From the NCBI RefSeq assembly GCF_014905175.1, contig NC_057788.1, positions 15,846,654 through 15,910,653 of the forward strand: a stretch of DNA of 64,000 nt, read 5' to 3'. The notes beneath the pieces were generated by a model. That model was not told where the DNA came from and searched no databases. It saw only the letters and a list, made by a program, of their open reading frames with translations. Shown here piece by piece: positions 14,127 through 26,273 of this stretch (position 1 is the first letter of the stretch; every line of letters starts with the position of its first letter). The DNA comes from Aphidius gifuensis (taxonomy: Eukaryota; Arthropoda; Insecta; Hymenoptera; Braconidae). The position numbers and the translations under genes are program-made.

Positions 14127-14779
14127 GTAAAGACTTTTATTTCTTACTATATATGTATATGGTTAATTGTGCTTTTACAACATTTCATTAAATACTAAGA
14201 ATTTTTAAAACATACATTAAATATGTTTAAACATACTTTATGCCAATAGTAAAAAAAAAAAAAAAACTAAAACACGTATATATTTTCTCGAAAATCATCT
14301 GCATAATAATCAATTGTCTGCAATGAATTTTATTAACGAAAACAACAAAGAAGATTGTGCTATTAAAAAAATTTAATAATAACCTCATGCTTACGTAATT
14401 TCCTTAATATTCGACACAACTTTTTAAACTTTTTTTTCTGCTGAAAATAATTAATAACACACTGTTTATTTCATATTTCATTTTAGGTGTAAATTAAAGT
14501 TCAATTGCTGAAATTATGATTTAAAAGTTTGGATACAAAAAAGAGGAAAAAAAAAACAAGAATAATAAAAGTTTAATTAAAAAAAAAAAAAAAAAAGTTT
14601 AAACAAAAAAAAAACTGGTGATTTTTTTGGAAGAAAACAAAAAAAGAAAGATATCGATAAAATATACCGGAAGGAAGAAAAAAAGGTGGACAAGTGAAAA
14701 TTAGAGTTCAAGTGGTGCCAGTGTGGACACAATAGCACCTTTGGTGCCCTCGGCCGCGTGTCCCGAGGGGGTGGACGCC

Positions 14780-17700
14780 ATGGCGGCTTCATCATCCTCG
14801 TCGAGTGGCGAGCAACAATACTCACTCAGATGGAATGATTTTCAATCTAGTATACTGAGTTCTTTTCGTCATTTACGTGATGAAGAGGATTTTATTGATG
14901 TAACACTTGCATGTGATAGTAGCAGTTTTACTGCTCACAAAGTTGTTCTTTCAGCATGCAGTCCCTACTTTCGTCGGCTACTCAAGGTAATTTAAAATTT
15001 ATTCTAATATCAATGAAAATATTTTCAAGTATTGTATACATATATTATTATTATTATATACCCAATAGATTTTTTTTTTTTCATTTAGGTTTGTTTAAAA
15101 AATAAAAAAAAACTATAAAAAAGTCATCGCAAAACTCTTGAAAATACAACAATTCAATTCTTGATTTTCTTCGTAATTTCCATGTCTTTTTCGTTATTTA
15201 CTCCGTTTTTTTCTGGAATTTGGATTTTTGGAATTAGCCAATTTCGGAGTAATACAAATTAGTCCAGAAAAAAGCAGAATAATAACAAAATAATAATCCG
15301 AAGAAAAATTTTTACCAATATTTCACAATTTCAATTAATATTAATTAAATTAACTCCATTTTTTTTTTTTTCTTCAAATAAATAATTGTAGTTTATTTCA
15401 TATGAATCATAAAAATTAAAATATTGAAAATTTGTTTTACAATGTATTTATTGAAAAATTTATGCAATTATTCCGTTGATTTTTCGGTTATGTATACATA
15501 TTATTTGTAAAGTGTCTGGGTGGTTTTTTATGTCTGGTCATGCTGCCACGGATGGTTAACGCACCACTGCTCTATATTCTATATTTAAGTGTGGGGTTGT
15601 TGGCACGTGTATCTTGTCTATTTGTTGCACACGCGCTAAAAAATATTTAAAAAAATTATTGCAATCAAATCAACAAATAAAGAAAAAACAAAAATATCAT
15701 TAAATAACTATAACTTAATATTTATTATTTGTATAGCTGAAAGCTCAGTTAATAATTTATTAATATTTTTTTCTATCATTATCAGTTTATCAAAATATAT
15801 ATATTAACATAATAAAAATTTATTTTATACACGATTACTTACTTAGTTCCCTAAAAATAAAATCGGCCAACGCAAAGAAACCTTAAAATACATACAACAC
15901 CCAATATAATATGTATGTATAATTGTATATAAATAAATATAAATATTCACATTACCTACACATTAACTTATTTTTTCGAGTGAATAATAAATCTAATACA
16001 GTCACAGTTGTGTGTGCTTGTCACACATTAATGCGCAAGAAAAAAAAAATGAGACGAAAAAAAAAAAACGAGACATACAAAATAATAAAAAATTAAGTAT
16101 GAAAATAATAATAATAAAAACAGGGAATATAGAAAAAGGAGATGATATGATGATGATGATGAAGATGATGATGAAAATAATAAAACGACAAAACAAGATG
16201 AATATATGTATATATATATATATATATATAAAATAATAATAAAAAAATGAAACTCGTATGTATATAAGATTAAGATGGGAAGGTATGGTATGGGATAGAA
16301 AAGTGGTAAAGATAAAAAAGGAGAAGAGACCCGACTGAAATGTTTTTGAGTGGTATGCGTGGCTGACTATACGCTTCACTGCTACTATATATGTTAGGAT
16401 GTAATTCAAGAATTCAACTATCCAATCAGCGCGACACTGTGCTCAAATACTCGACTATGAACCCGACGTAACCAACAAGAAATAAAACTTTTTATTTAAA
16501 AAAACAAAATAAAATAATAATAAAAAAGCCAAAAAAAAAAAACAAAAAAACAAAAGTGGGAGAAAAATCAGTTTTAAATCTTGGTACATAATTTAGTGGG
16601 GGTAATCATTGGGACATGAGGTATATGAAAAAAATAAAATATAAAAAATACATCGTTCGATAATATCACCTCAATTTTTTAAAATAAATTATATTTTATT
16701 GCCTAGAGAAATTTATATATAATTAAGTATGTAATCCAATATCAATATTAAAAAAAGAAAAAAATTACTTTCCTGGAAGCAATAGGTATATATATATATT
16801 TTTTTTTAAGTCATGATTATTTTAAAATTAAAAAATATGAATAATAATTTATTTAATTACTTTTTTTTATGATATATTGAATGTAGCCAAATTATATAGA
16901 ATTTTTTTTTTTTCCTTTTTATTCGGTGAATGTCTTAAGGCTTGGTGTACATGAATTTTTACACAAGTTACATTATGCCGTGTGTATTTTTATCAACGGA
17001 AGTGCGTAGTTGTTGGTTGCGCATTCCACGCGACAACGATCCTTCCAGCAATGCTCAGTTTCAGTTGAATAATTTTTTTTATTATTTTATTTTCATCTGA
17101 TGTATTTAATTACCCTGAGCAAACAAAATGAGCCAAGAAAAAAAAAAAATCATGTCAATAATTGGATATATCTAACAAGTTTTTTTTTCCCTTTATTTTA
17201 TTTATTGTATTTTTTTTCGTTGATATCACATTATTTTATTTATTTTTTATATACTTATATATTATTATATTTACTCATCGAGAAATGTCATTTAAATCAA
17301 AGTGCATCAATTTAAATACTAAAAAATAAATTATTAGGAACAGTTTTGGTCTCCTTTATTCATTGTAAATAATTTTTTGTTAAAATAAAAAACTATTATT
17401 ATTATTATGATAAATAATAATTGTCGATTTGCTGCTGCATGCAGAAAAAAATAATAAAGGGGCTGTTATTGAGTTGAGGGTAAATTTTTAATAGATTTCA
17501 TATAATTTTTTTTTTTAAATGTATAACAATGGGTGGAGTATAAAATACACATGAGTTTGTTGGATGAAGCCAAGATTGCAAAAAAAGGGGACAGCTGGTC
17601 GTATAACCGGATCAGAAACCATGCAGTTGTCTTTCCCACCTACTTTTCGATTCGAAACTATATAAGTTAGGGTGCTTCGCCAATATTCCAATGTTGGAAC

Positions 17701-20292
17701 ACTTTTTTTTTCTAAATATATAATTATAAAATGAAAAAGTAATTACAAATAATTGACTTTAAACTATAAAATTACAATGATAAAAAAAAAATGAAATTAA
17801 TGATAAAAAGGGGAAAATAAATTGTTATTTATTTTTTCAATGTAGTTATTGACTGTTTCTTTTCTTCTTGTTATTGACCGCCTTGGCACTCTCAGCCAAT
17901 ATGTGTATATCGGTAATAAATATATAATTACTTGACTAGTTAAAATCAAAACACCCACGGTTTTAAAAAATTGATTCAACCAACGCGCTTCTGGATTAGT
18001 AATATTTTACACGTTGCTTTCTAACGGTAATATCCTTCTTTTTATTCGAGGACATATAAATATTACATATTACAAAATCATTTGATATTCAACATTGTTA
18101 TTTTGTATATATTTGATTATTATTTAAGAAATAAATTTTATATATCTCATTAATAATTTAGTATCTTTTAAATTTTTTATTTATATTTTAATTGATATTT
18201 ATCTCATTGTTATTTGTTATTGTTTTATTATTTATTAATTTTTATTAAATTTTTTCAGGCTAATCCATGTCAACATCCAATTGTTATCTTGAGGGACGTT
18301 GCGTCATCTGATATGGAATCTTTATTGAGGTTTATGTATCACGGTGAAGTGCATGTTGGACAAGAACAATTGGCAGCTTTTTTAAAAACAGCACAGATGC
18401 TTCAGGTACGAGGTCTTGCTGATGTTAATAGTAGTACAGCTGGTACAAAAGATCCACCAACAACTGGATCAACTGGACGAGACAATGGTGATTCACCGGT
18501 AAATGATATTTATTTATTTTTTTTTATTTTATATAATGTATATTTACTATATATATATATATACAATATTATTTTTAAAAAAGAACGAAAAAAAAAATTG
18601 GTAATTAACCTTTGATCGTTAAGAATTAAAAAAAAAAACTTATATTGTACATAATTATTTTATTTCGTTTCAATTTTATTTTAATACACTGCTCATAGGC
18701 GATAAGTTGTATCAAAATAGCTTTTTTTTAATTTTATTATTATTTTTTTTTCGTTATCAACAAATTCAATCGTATTTCTCATTGTAGCATTAAATTATTT
18801 TTTCAGAAATATATTATTTTTTGGTAGAACAAAAGAAAAAAAGTAAAAAATTTATATCATGAATAAAAATAAAAAATATTATGACGTGTTTAAGACTTTG
18901 GGTGATGACACATGCATAGAGTGATTACAAAAAAAACTTATTTACAAATAAATAGTTTTTTGTTTTTTCCGTTTGATACTTGTTTAAAGAAAAAAAAATC
19001 ATACATTATCATAATTTTTTTAAATTTTTTTTAACTTGAAATTTGTCTTTTAAAATTATTATTATTATGAATATTTTTTTTTAATGATAAATAAATTTTT
19101 TTTATTTTTAATAATAGAAACTTAGTTACTTTTCAATTAACAAAAGTTCAAGGTTTTTATCGAATTTTTATTTTAAAAATTATCGTATTATCATTATTTT
19201 TGAAGGTTTATAGTTTTGTATGTATATGTATGTATTCATTTGGCCTTAAATTTATTATAATTATTTACGCTGTTCATCAGTCTCAGGCTCGTATTAATTT
19301 TTGAGACAACCGGGGCATCTATTTTTTTTTTTTTTTTTTTACTGAGCTCTCTGTTTAAAATCTTTGTACATACTTTATTGGTATATACATTGAAAAAAAA
19401 ATACATCTATGTGCACGCTTGTACATACTGACATTTCAATCATATTTATAATCATCAAAATTCATCAATATATGCTAATCAATATATAGTTTATACATAT
19501 AATTATTTAGCATTTTTATTTTATTTAATATTTGAAACAAAACTGAATTTCACCAAAATCTTAAAAGCATTCATTTCGATAAAAGAAAAAAAAATATCAT
19601 TTATCCCTTGCGATAAAACAAAAGAAATTATAATAATGATAATATATAATTAAATTTTAAATATCTATTTGTTTTATTGATAGATAATACCAAGAAATCT
19701 ATGGAATGACAGTTCACGAAATGACCCAAATGATAGTGGTCTAAGTCCTCCACCAGAAAAACGACCACGAAGTTATTCACCACCAGTTGGTAATCATCTA
19801 GAGCACAAAAATGAACTTCAAGACTCTCTTCTTGGACAGGCACTTGAAGGCGGACCAACAATACATACGACAAGCAATAATATACAGGTAAACAATTATA
19901 AAAAAATATATATATATACATAATTATCATAACACTTAATTATTTTACAATATTAATTTGTATAATTTGTATAATTGAATTAATTTTAAGGCACAATCTA
20001 TTGGCGAAGATTCAAATTCCATGTCTGAAAATGACGAAGAAATGTCAAATAATGACAGTATTTTAAATTCAGTCAAAACGGAACCAAATGATTTACTTAA
20101 TGATTCAATGGAACATCATCGTAACAGTTTTCCTGCAGCACTTCTTGGTCTTCAAGGTATAAAATTTAACATATTTATTTTATTTTACATATCAATTACA
20201 TTTTTTACATGACTAATTTGTTAATATTTTTGATACAGGCTTAATGCCAGGTCCATCAGGAATTCACGCAGCCAATCAAGATCCAAATTACG
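14780..20292 (+). CDS. ab: Abrupt, shared N-terminal exons (BTB domain and linker)
   Basis: Five exons read continuously: 14780-14986, 18259-18498, 19684-19887, 19991-20156 and 20239-20292, all with GT-AG borders. They give 290 residues plus one base. The start ATG at 14780 sits in a strong context (GACGCCATGG). Residues about 12-125 form the BTB/POZ dimerisation domain, with the hallmark YSLRWNDFQSSILSSFRHL and HKVVLSACSPYFRRLL. The match to Drosophila Abrupt is very close and includes the later landmarks SLLGQALE, SFPAALLGLQG and PGPSG. A canonical SUMO-type site, VKTE, lies at K246. Abrupt is a nuclear BTB-zinc-finger transcription factor that shapes dendrites, motor-axon targeting and border-cell timing in flies. 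The first intron is 3.27 kb. The last shared donor is followed by four alternative terminal exons, all entered in phase 1. Confidence 0.95.
14987..18258 (+). other. ab: Abrupt intron 1 (splits the BTB domain)
   Basis: The intron runs from GTAATT at 14987 to TTTTTCAG at 18251-18258, in phase 0 between LLK and ANPCQHP of the BTB domain. The content is AT-rich, with TA and GAT/GATG simple repeats near 16146-16230. Somewhat GC-richer patches lie near 15535-15640, 16340-16460, 16970-17060 and 17580-17690 and could be intronic regulatory elements. No exon-like coding segment was seen on either strand. Confidence 0.6.
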
Positions 20293-21180
20293 GTAAGTAA
20301 TCTAAATTTAAATTTGAATACTAAAGCAAAACAAGAAAAAAAAAAAAAGAATACAAAAAAAAAAAAAAAAAAATCGTGATGATAAAAAAATTTCCAAATA
20401 TCAGTTTTATTTTATCAGTCGTAGTCCCTAACTAATAATCTTCCTGTCGTTTCTGCGACTATCTCTAGATAAAATCTATCATTGTTTGCGCTGAATGCAT
20501 GAAACTCTCGTACACTCATAAGTCTTACATATATATATTTCTTTATATACATTTTTATTTTTTTCATATTTAAAAAAAAAAAATAATAAATGAATAAATT
20601 TAATCCTATCAAATTATATCCTTTCAAAAAGAATTTTGAGAAAAAAAAATCAGAAAACCTCTCAGATCCATCACAAAAATAAAAAGAATAAAAACTATCA
20701 ATATTTACATTATTTTAATGAAAGAACAATACGAGTGACAGGGGAGTTAAATTAAAAATTTATCTTTTTTTTTTTTTTTTTTTTTTCTCCTTCAAAAAAA
20801 AATATATTATTACTTTGAAAAAAAAAAAAAAAAAATCGTAATGTAAGCAAGGATCGGCAAAATAGTGAAAGCAAAGGAAAATAAAATAGAAAAAAAAAAA
20901 AAAATAAAAACCTGGGACTCGGGAATTGGCAGTCATCATTGAAGATAAAATTAATAGTAAAAAAAAAAAAATCTGAAAAAAGGTTGAAAATTATCTAAAA
21001 ATAATAAATAAATTAATAGAATATGCAAAAAATAAAAAATATATATATATATTAATTATGATGATAGTTAGTTTAAAAAAAAATAAAAGTAGAATAAAAA
21101 AAAAAAAAGTGAGGGATAGTGTTTGAGGATGGATATGGATGGTGAAAAAAAAAGGAACTGAAATTGGCTGGTGGTTCCAG

Positions 21181-21965
21181 GGCGGTGGCAGCCCTCGGAC
21201 GATGCTGGTGCTTGGCAACCTGGTGGATCGTCATCGAGAAACAACACAGGAAGACGTATCGACACAATGACACCTGAAGACATGCCTCAACATCTACAAA
21301 CAACAACGTCATCATCGTCATCATCATCATCATCATCACGTGACGAATCATCACGTCAACAACGTTATGATAATAAACAACAACGTCTTTCCGCCAGCCA
21401 ACAAAATCAACAGTCACAATCAACAACACAGCAGCAGCAACAACAGCAGCAACAGCAGCAGCATTTAAATTCTCTTAATCCATTGTCATTAAATAGTGAA
21501 CAATTAACAGTTATGCATCACAAATTACAAAATAATTTACAAAGTCTTCAAGTAACATCAAGTGCAAAATATATGCAATCATGTGATCCATATCAACAAC
21601 ATCAAAATCCTAATATGGATTTAACAATAACAGGAAAACCAAAATGTCCTGAATGTGGAAAAATATATTCAAATAATTCAAATTTAAAACAGCATATTGT
21701 TAATGTTCATACTGTACAAACACAATATATATCATGTCATGTTTGTAACAAACAATTTAAAACAAAACAATATTTACAAATACATTTATTATCAATGCAT
21801 GGAATTAGAAAGAGAAAACGTTATCCAGTTTATCAGGTGCAGCCTGGTGATCTTGGTGAAGGTGGTAGTGGTGGTGGAAATGCGCAGTTACTTGGTGGAT
21901 CTGCGCACTTGAGTTTATCACAACAATTTGGAAATATTGATGCTTGGAGTGATGATAAAAATTAA
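21181..21965 (+). CDS. ab: Abrupt alternative last exon A (two C2H2 fingers, polyQ)
   Basis: The acceptor TGGTTCCAG ends at 21180. The exon joins the shared G at 20292 in the correct frame (codon 291, Gly) and stops at TAA 21963-21965, giving an isoform of 551 residues. A low-complexity N-terminal part contains a serine run, from TCA/TCG repeats near 21308-21337, and a glutamine run from CAG/CAA near 21431-21462. Two fingers of form C-x2-C-x12-H-x4-H lie at about 446-467 (CPECGKIYSNNSNLKQH) and 476-497 (CHVCNKQFKTKQYLQIH). A basic GIRKRKRYPVYQ stretch and a Gly-rich tail follow. The fingers differ from the canonical Abrupt pair, so a different DNA target is expected. The upstream tract is A-rich rather than pyrimidine-rich. 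Confidence 0.85.
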
Positions 21966-24900
21966 TAATATTTTACCATGCATTTAAAAATCATGATGAA
22001 ATATAGTTAAAAAAAAAAACCAGTAAAAACATATTATTTCGAAAATAATAGTTTTTTTTCATGCGATCATATGTAAAATGTTTCATGATACAGACTGAAT
22101 CTATATGATGCAAGAACAAAAAATACGAATATTAGTTTTTAGTTGATAAAAAAAATTGATTAGTATTAATTAATGCCAATAGGACGAATCAATTTTTAAA
22201 GCAAAAAGAAAAAAAGCAAAAAAAAAGTTTACCTAAATTTAGCTATTACGAGAACACACACACACACTTTTCAAATTACAAAAGATTATTTTTGTTATTT
22301 TTTTTTATTTTGTGCCTTGTTGGAATTTTCGAATTTTCGTCGAATGAAACATGTCCAATGGGAGAGATATATCGATTGAAACTTTTGGACATACGAGAGA
22401 CCGAAAAGTTTAGTCTCATATGAGGGTAAAAACCCTCGTGGCTTATCCAATTTCACTGTGTTTCCACGAATCTCTTCCATCTATCCGTGCACACTCACCC
22501 CAACTTGATTTTGTTTGGTAATGGAAGTACAGATGCCCAGCTTTTTTTTCCTCTCTCTTTCTCTTGCTCAATTCTCATTTTAATTTGTTTAATTCTCTAT
22601 TTTTGTTCTATTTTCTTGCAAGCTCTCTCGACCATTCAAACTGACTTAACAAAATTACACTTATCTTTTTTTTTTTTTTCTACCAACGATAAAAAAAAAA
22701 CTTTTTTTTATTTATTTTACATTTATTTATAAGTTATATAGATACATTTATGAATTTTCTTACTAGAAAACTTTTCTCGAATTAAATTGCTTAAATTATT
22801 TGAATTAAAAAAAAACATATTTTTTTTTGTTTTTGAATAATGAATCATACAGTTTTCGTAGCGATTATTTTTCTAAGTCTAATTATTTAAAATTTTTAAA
22901 ATCATTAAACCACCTTAAAAGCTTTTGAAAAACCCTTGGGTTTTTTTTTTTTTTTTTGACATAGTCATTTGGAAAACGACTCATGTTTTTTTTTATTATT
23001 TTTTCGGATATGCGGGGAGGTAAGAAAAAACGTGACCCGATAAAAACGAGGGTGTGCCAGATTAGAAATCATCTATCACTGTAAAAATAAGATCGTGATA
23101 AGGTGAGACTTTTAGTTGTACATTTACGATTATCATCGATTTTATTGTCCCACCCCTTGTAGCAAACTTAACAATAATCATTATCAAGGTAAAATAATAA
23201 AACAATACAATTATCATATAATAATAAAATCAAAATAATCAAAATTAGGACAGTCAATATATATAATAACAAACAATCAAAGTGTTAAAATTAAACTACT
23301 CTATTTTTATTTATTTATTTATTTATTTATCTTTAATTTCATTAATAACACTGACATTTAAAAAATTTTCATAATTCAGATAATCATGAGTATATTATTC
23401 ATCAACTTTAATTTATAATAAAAGTTTGTTAAATTTGATAATTACTAATATATTAAAATGAAAAAAAAAATATATATATATATATATTTGTAATCGATGG
23501 ACTGTAAAAAAATCTAGCTGTCATGAAAAAGATTGATTGAGCTGGGATAATATCCTTTGGCAAATATCCATGGGGAGCCAAGAATCTCCCTTCAAATATA
23601 TATTAAAGACGTGACCAGACATAACTCAAATCAAAAACAACTCATATTGCATTGTAAAAAACTTTTTTTTTTTTTCATCTTTACTTTTAATATTTTTTTT
23701 TTTTTTATTTCATATCTAATAAAAGAAAAAAAATTGTTTATAAATTTTATAATTTTGCGGTGGCTATGATATTACATTGGTAGGGGTGTTTAGTTAAAAA
23801 TTGGAGGGGTTAAAAGGAAGAAAGGGTTAAATGAGACAGAGAGAGAGAGTTTGATAAGAGGCTTTTTGGAGTAATGAGAATAATAGATGAACATGAAATT
23901 ATTCCCAGAGGGTCCAGGCTTGCCAATGGATCGATTCGTGAGCCAATTTTGCGGAAATGTTCACATTGATCTGACCTTTCTCCCCTTGTGTTTCTCCATT
24001 TTGCCACCTCTATTGACCATCTTCTTGGTTCTTGGCTATTCGATGGGAACCTTTGGTATCAACTACTCGAGCTTCATATGATACCGCCCACACAACTCAT
24101 CCCATTTCAATGCTTCTTTCTATTTCTATCTTTCTCTCTTTATTTCTCTCTTGTGCATAACGGGAATAGTAGGTGTGCCAACACCAAAATTGTCTTACTC
24201 TCAACTAAATACCAAAATGAATACACCCGTTTATCTTAAATGCAATTAAATTTCAAAAGGAAATATTTTTTATAAAAATTCAGCTAATTGAAGCATTTAC
24301 AATAATTACAAATTTTATACCTCAATACATCCTATTATTTTTTAAATGAAAAAATAATTAACATATTTATAAAGACCTTGATAATTTCGAGAATTAATGA
24401 ATTTAAAAAAAAGATATAAATCTGTAATTAAATCCAAAAAAAAGAAAATTCAAGCATGATAATATTCTGATAGAATGAAGAAGAGATTCGTGGTAATATG
24501 ATACTCGACGTGATGTACGAGAAAGTGTACCGATCAATACAAGACCTCTCTCAAGTTATTCGTTGTTTTATTCGATGTTAGTTTCATAACTAGATTCTCT
24601 CATCATACTTTTTTTATTTTCAATAATTTAAGTATTTTATTTTTTATTTTCTTGCTTTTTTATTTACAAAAATACACAATAATCCATTCAATTCCATATA
24701 CTCATTGTTGTATTACACAAAGTTTTATTTATTCAAAAAAAATATAAAAATTGAATGTTATGTAATAATAATCAAGACGATGCGCAATATGAAACAACAA
24801 ATAATTAATACTTTATAAAATTAAAAATAATAATAATGATAATGATAGTAATTAAAGTATATAAATATATATATTAAAAGAAAATAATAATCATGGTAAT

Positions 24901-25142
24901 AATAATTAATAATATTAATGATAATTACATAAATAAATTAAAAAAAAAACACCATCCTACAACCGGGTATGCCCTGAGAGTACGAGAGTAGTGTGTTTGT
25001 GTGTGTGTATGTGAGTTTGCCTAGTATAAAAACATAAACAAAAAAAAAAAAGTACGAAAAATGATTTGCAAAGAGTGAATGATTAAAAATTGAAAAAAAA
25101 AAAAAAAAATAGAATGATCTGATGGGCACGTCCTGGTTGTAG
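21966..25142 (+). other. ab: Spacer between abrupt exons A and B
   Basis: This is 3.2 kb of 3' UTR and intron without a confident exon. Mixed-composition patches lie near 22310-22500, including a hairpin with stem GAGGGT/ACCCTC at 22422-22437, near 23000-23160, and near 23880-24230. The last has an ATG-started 64-codon frame at 23887-24081 whose codons are not AT-biased. I find no zinc-finger or other recognisable domain in it and leave it unassigned. Confidence 0.4.
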
Positions 25143-25483
25143 GATCGGTGGTGTCAAAACGGGAGGATGTTGGATTGGCTGGTGGAACCACCCTGTCATC
25201 AGAGAATACAACACAAGCAGTGGACAATTTCGCAAGACTATATACAGCACTACGTCATGATGATAAAAGGCCATTGTGTCGTTATTGTGGCAGAAGTTAT
25301 TCATCACCAAGTAATCTACGTCAACATGTAAAAAATGTACATTCAAATTGGCCACCACCTGATACCTGGCCCCAGTGTAGTCGATGTGGAAAACGTTGTA
25401 AAACAAAACACTATTTGATTAATCATCAATTACAAGCCCATGGCATTCATCAAAGATCATCAAGTTCAAATTATCAGAATTGA
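25143..25483 (+). CDS. ab: Abrupt alternative last exon B (two C2H2 fingers)
   Basis: The acceptor TGGTTGTAG ends at 25142. Joining to the shared exon end keeps frame (codon 291, Gly), and the exon stops at TGA 25481-25483, giving a compact 403-residue isoform. Two C-x2-C-x12-H-x4-H fingers lie at about 336-357 (CRYCGRSYSSPSNLRQH) and 369-390 (CSRCGKRCKTKHYLINH), separated by a WPPPDTWP linker. Short polar tails flank them. In architecture it parallels exon A, including the K-T-K-x-Y-L motif in finger two, so A and B may be ancient duplicates. It lies only about 390 bp before exon C. Confidence 0.85.
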
Positions 25484-25875
25484 TTATGCAACAAAAAAAA
25501 AAAAAAAAAAAACGAACAAACAAACAAACAGATACCGATAATAATATAATTTTCGAATCCTTCTTCACCACAAATCCAACAATAATTTAAAAACACGTCA
25601 AGTCGAGTCAAAAAAAAAAAAACCCCTTTTTTAAAAAAAAAAAAAAAAATTTCTCGTTATCTTTTATTTTCAATGATTGATTTTTTTTTTTTATATATAT
25701 TTTTTTAGATTTATTTTCTTATTTTTTTTTATTTGCAAATTCCTTCTTATTTTTGTTTTTTTTTTTTTTTTTTTTTTTTTTTTGTATTAATTTTTGGATG
25801 TTGGGTGGAAATTATAAAAAAAAAGAAATATCGAGAAGAGGATAAAAGTGTTTTCGTGTGGTGTGGTGGTTGCAG

Positions 25876-26273
25876 ATGATGACGAGAATGCAGTTTATCA
25901 TCATCATCATCGTCAGAGTCAACGGTTTGTGAAAGATGAATTGATGATCGAGGAAGAGGATTATCATGATGATGGTGGTAGTGGTGGTGGTGGCATGGTG
26001 ATCAAACAACCAGATAATACAACTGTTCTTCATGATCGTCTGATGCAACAACATCAACATGGATTTATTTGTCCATTGTGCAGTAAGATAACACCAAGTA
26101 TTGGTGATATGAGAATACATCTTGATGAACATTATCCACGTGATTCATCAACATGTCCTGTATTAACATGTAGAAAAACATTTACACATCCAAATAGTGT
26201 TAGAAATCATATGAGAATTAAACATGGTGATAAGTGGAAAGAAATGAAAGCACTCAGATGGACTTACGTGTGA
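25876..26273 (+). CDS. ab: Abrupt alternative last exon C (two C2H2 fingers, acidic/His-rich lead)
   Basis: The acceptor TGGTTGCAG ends at 25875. The shared base plus AT gives Asp as codon 291 and the frame stays open to TGA 26271-26273, for a 422-residue isoform. The lead segment has a His run, the motif VKDE (a SUMO-type consensus), an acidic stretch and a Gly run. Finger one (about 356-376) is C-x2-C-x12-H-x3-H. Finger two (about 384-407) has an unusual C-x4-C spacing (CPVLTC) before x12-H-x4-H. The protein ends soon after, at KALRWTYV. The fingers are clearly different from those of exons A, B and D. Confidence 0.82.

Larger units (their letters stand above)
8981..14486. other. Upstream region of abrupt, no coding sequence seen
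   Basis: About 5.5 kb without a supportable coding exon. Most is poly(A)/poly(T) and ATT-type simple repeat, for example 10209-10236. GC-richer islands lie near 9720-10095, 11080-11150, 11375-11490, 13235-13400 and 13925-14126. Such islands in this genome coincide with exons, promoters or conserved elements elsewhere in the window, so these are the best places for distal promoters or enhancers of abrupt. Confidence 0.45.

Noticed and set aside
16002..16409. Long minus-strand Phe/Ile-rich frame in abrupt intron 1
   Set aside because: Composition is set by TA, GAT and poly(A) repeats. There are no splice signals and no domain.
21073..21429. Minus-strand open frames opposite abrupt exon A
   Set aside because: They are mirror frames of the serine/glutamine repeats and homopolymer runs, with no independent coding signal.
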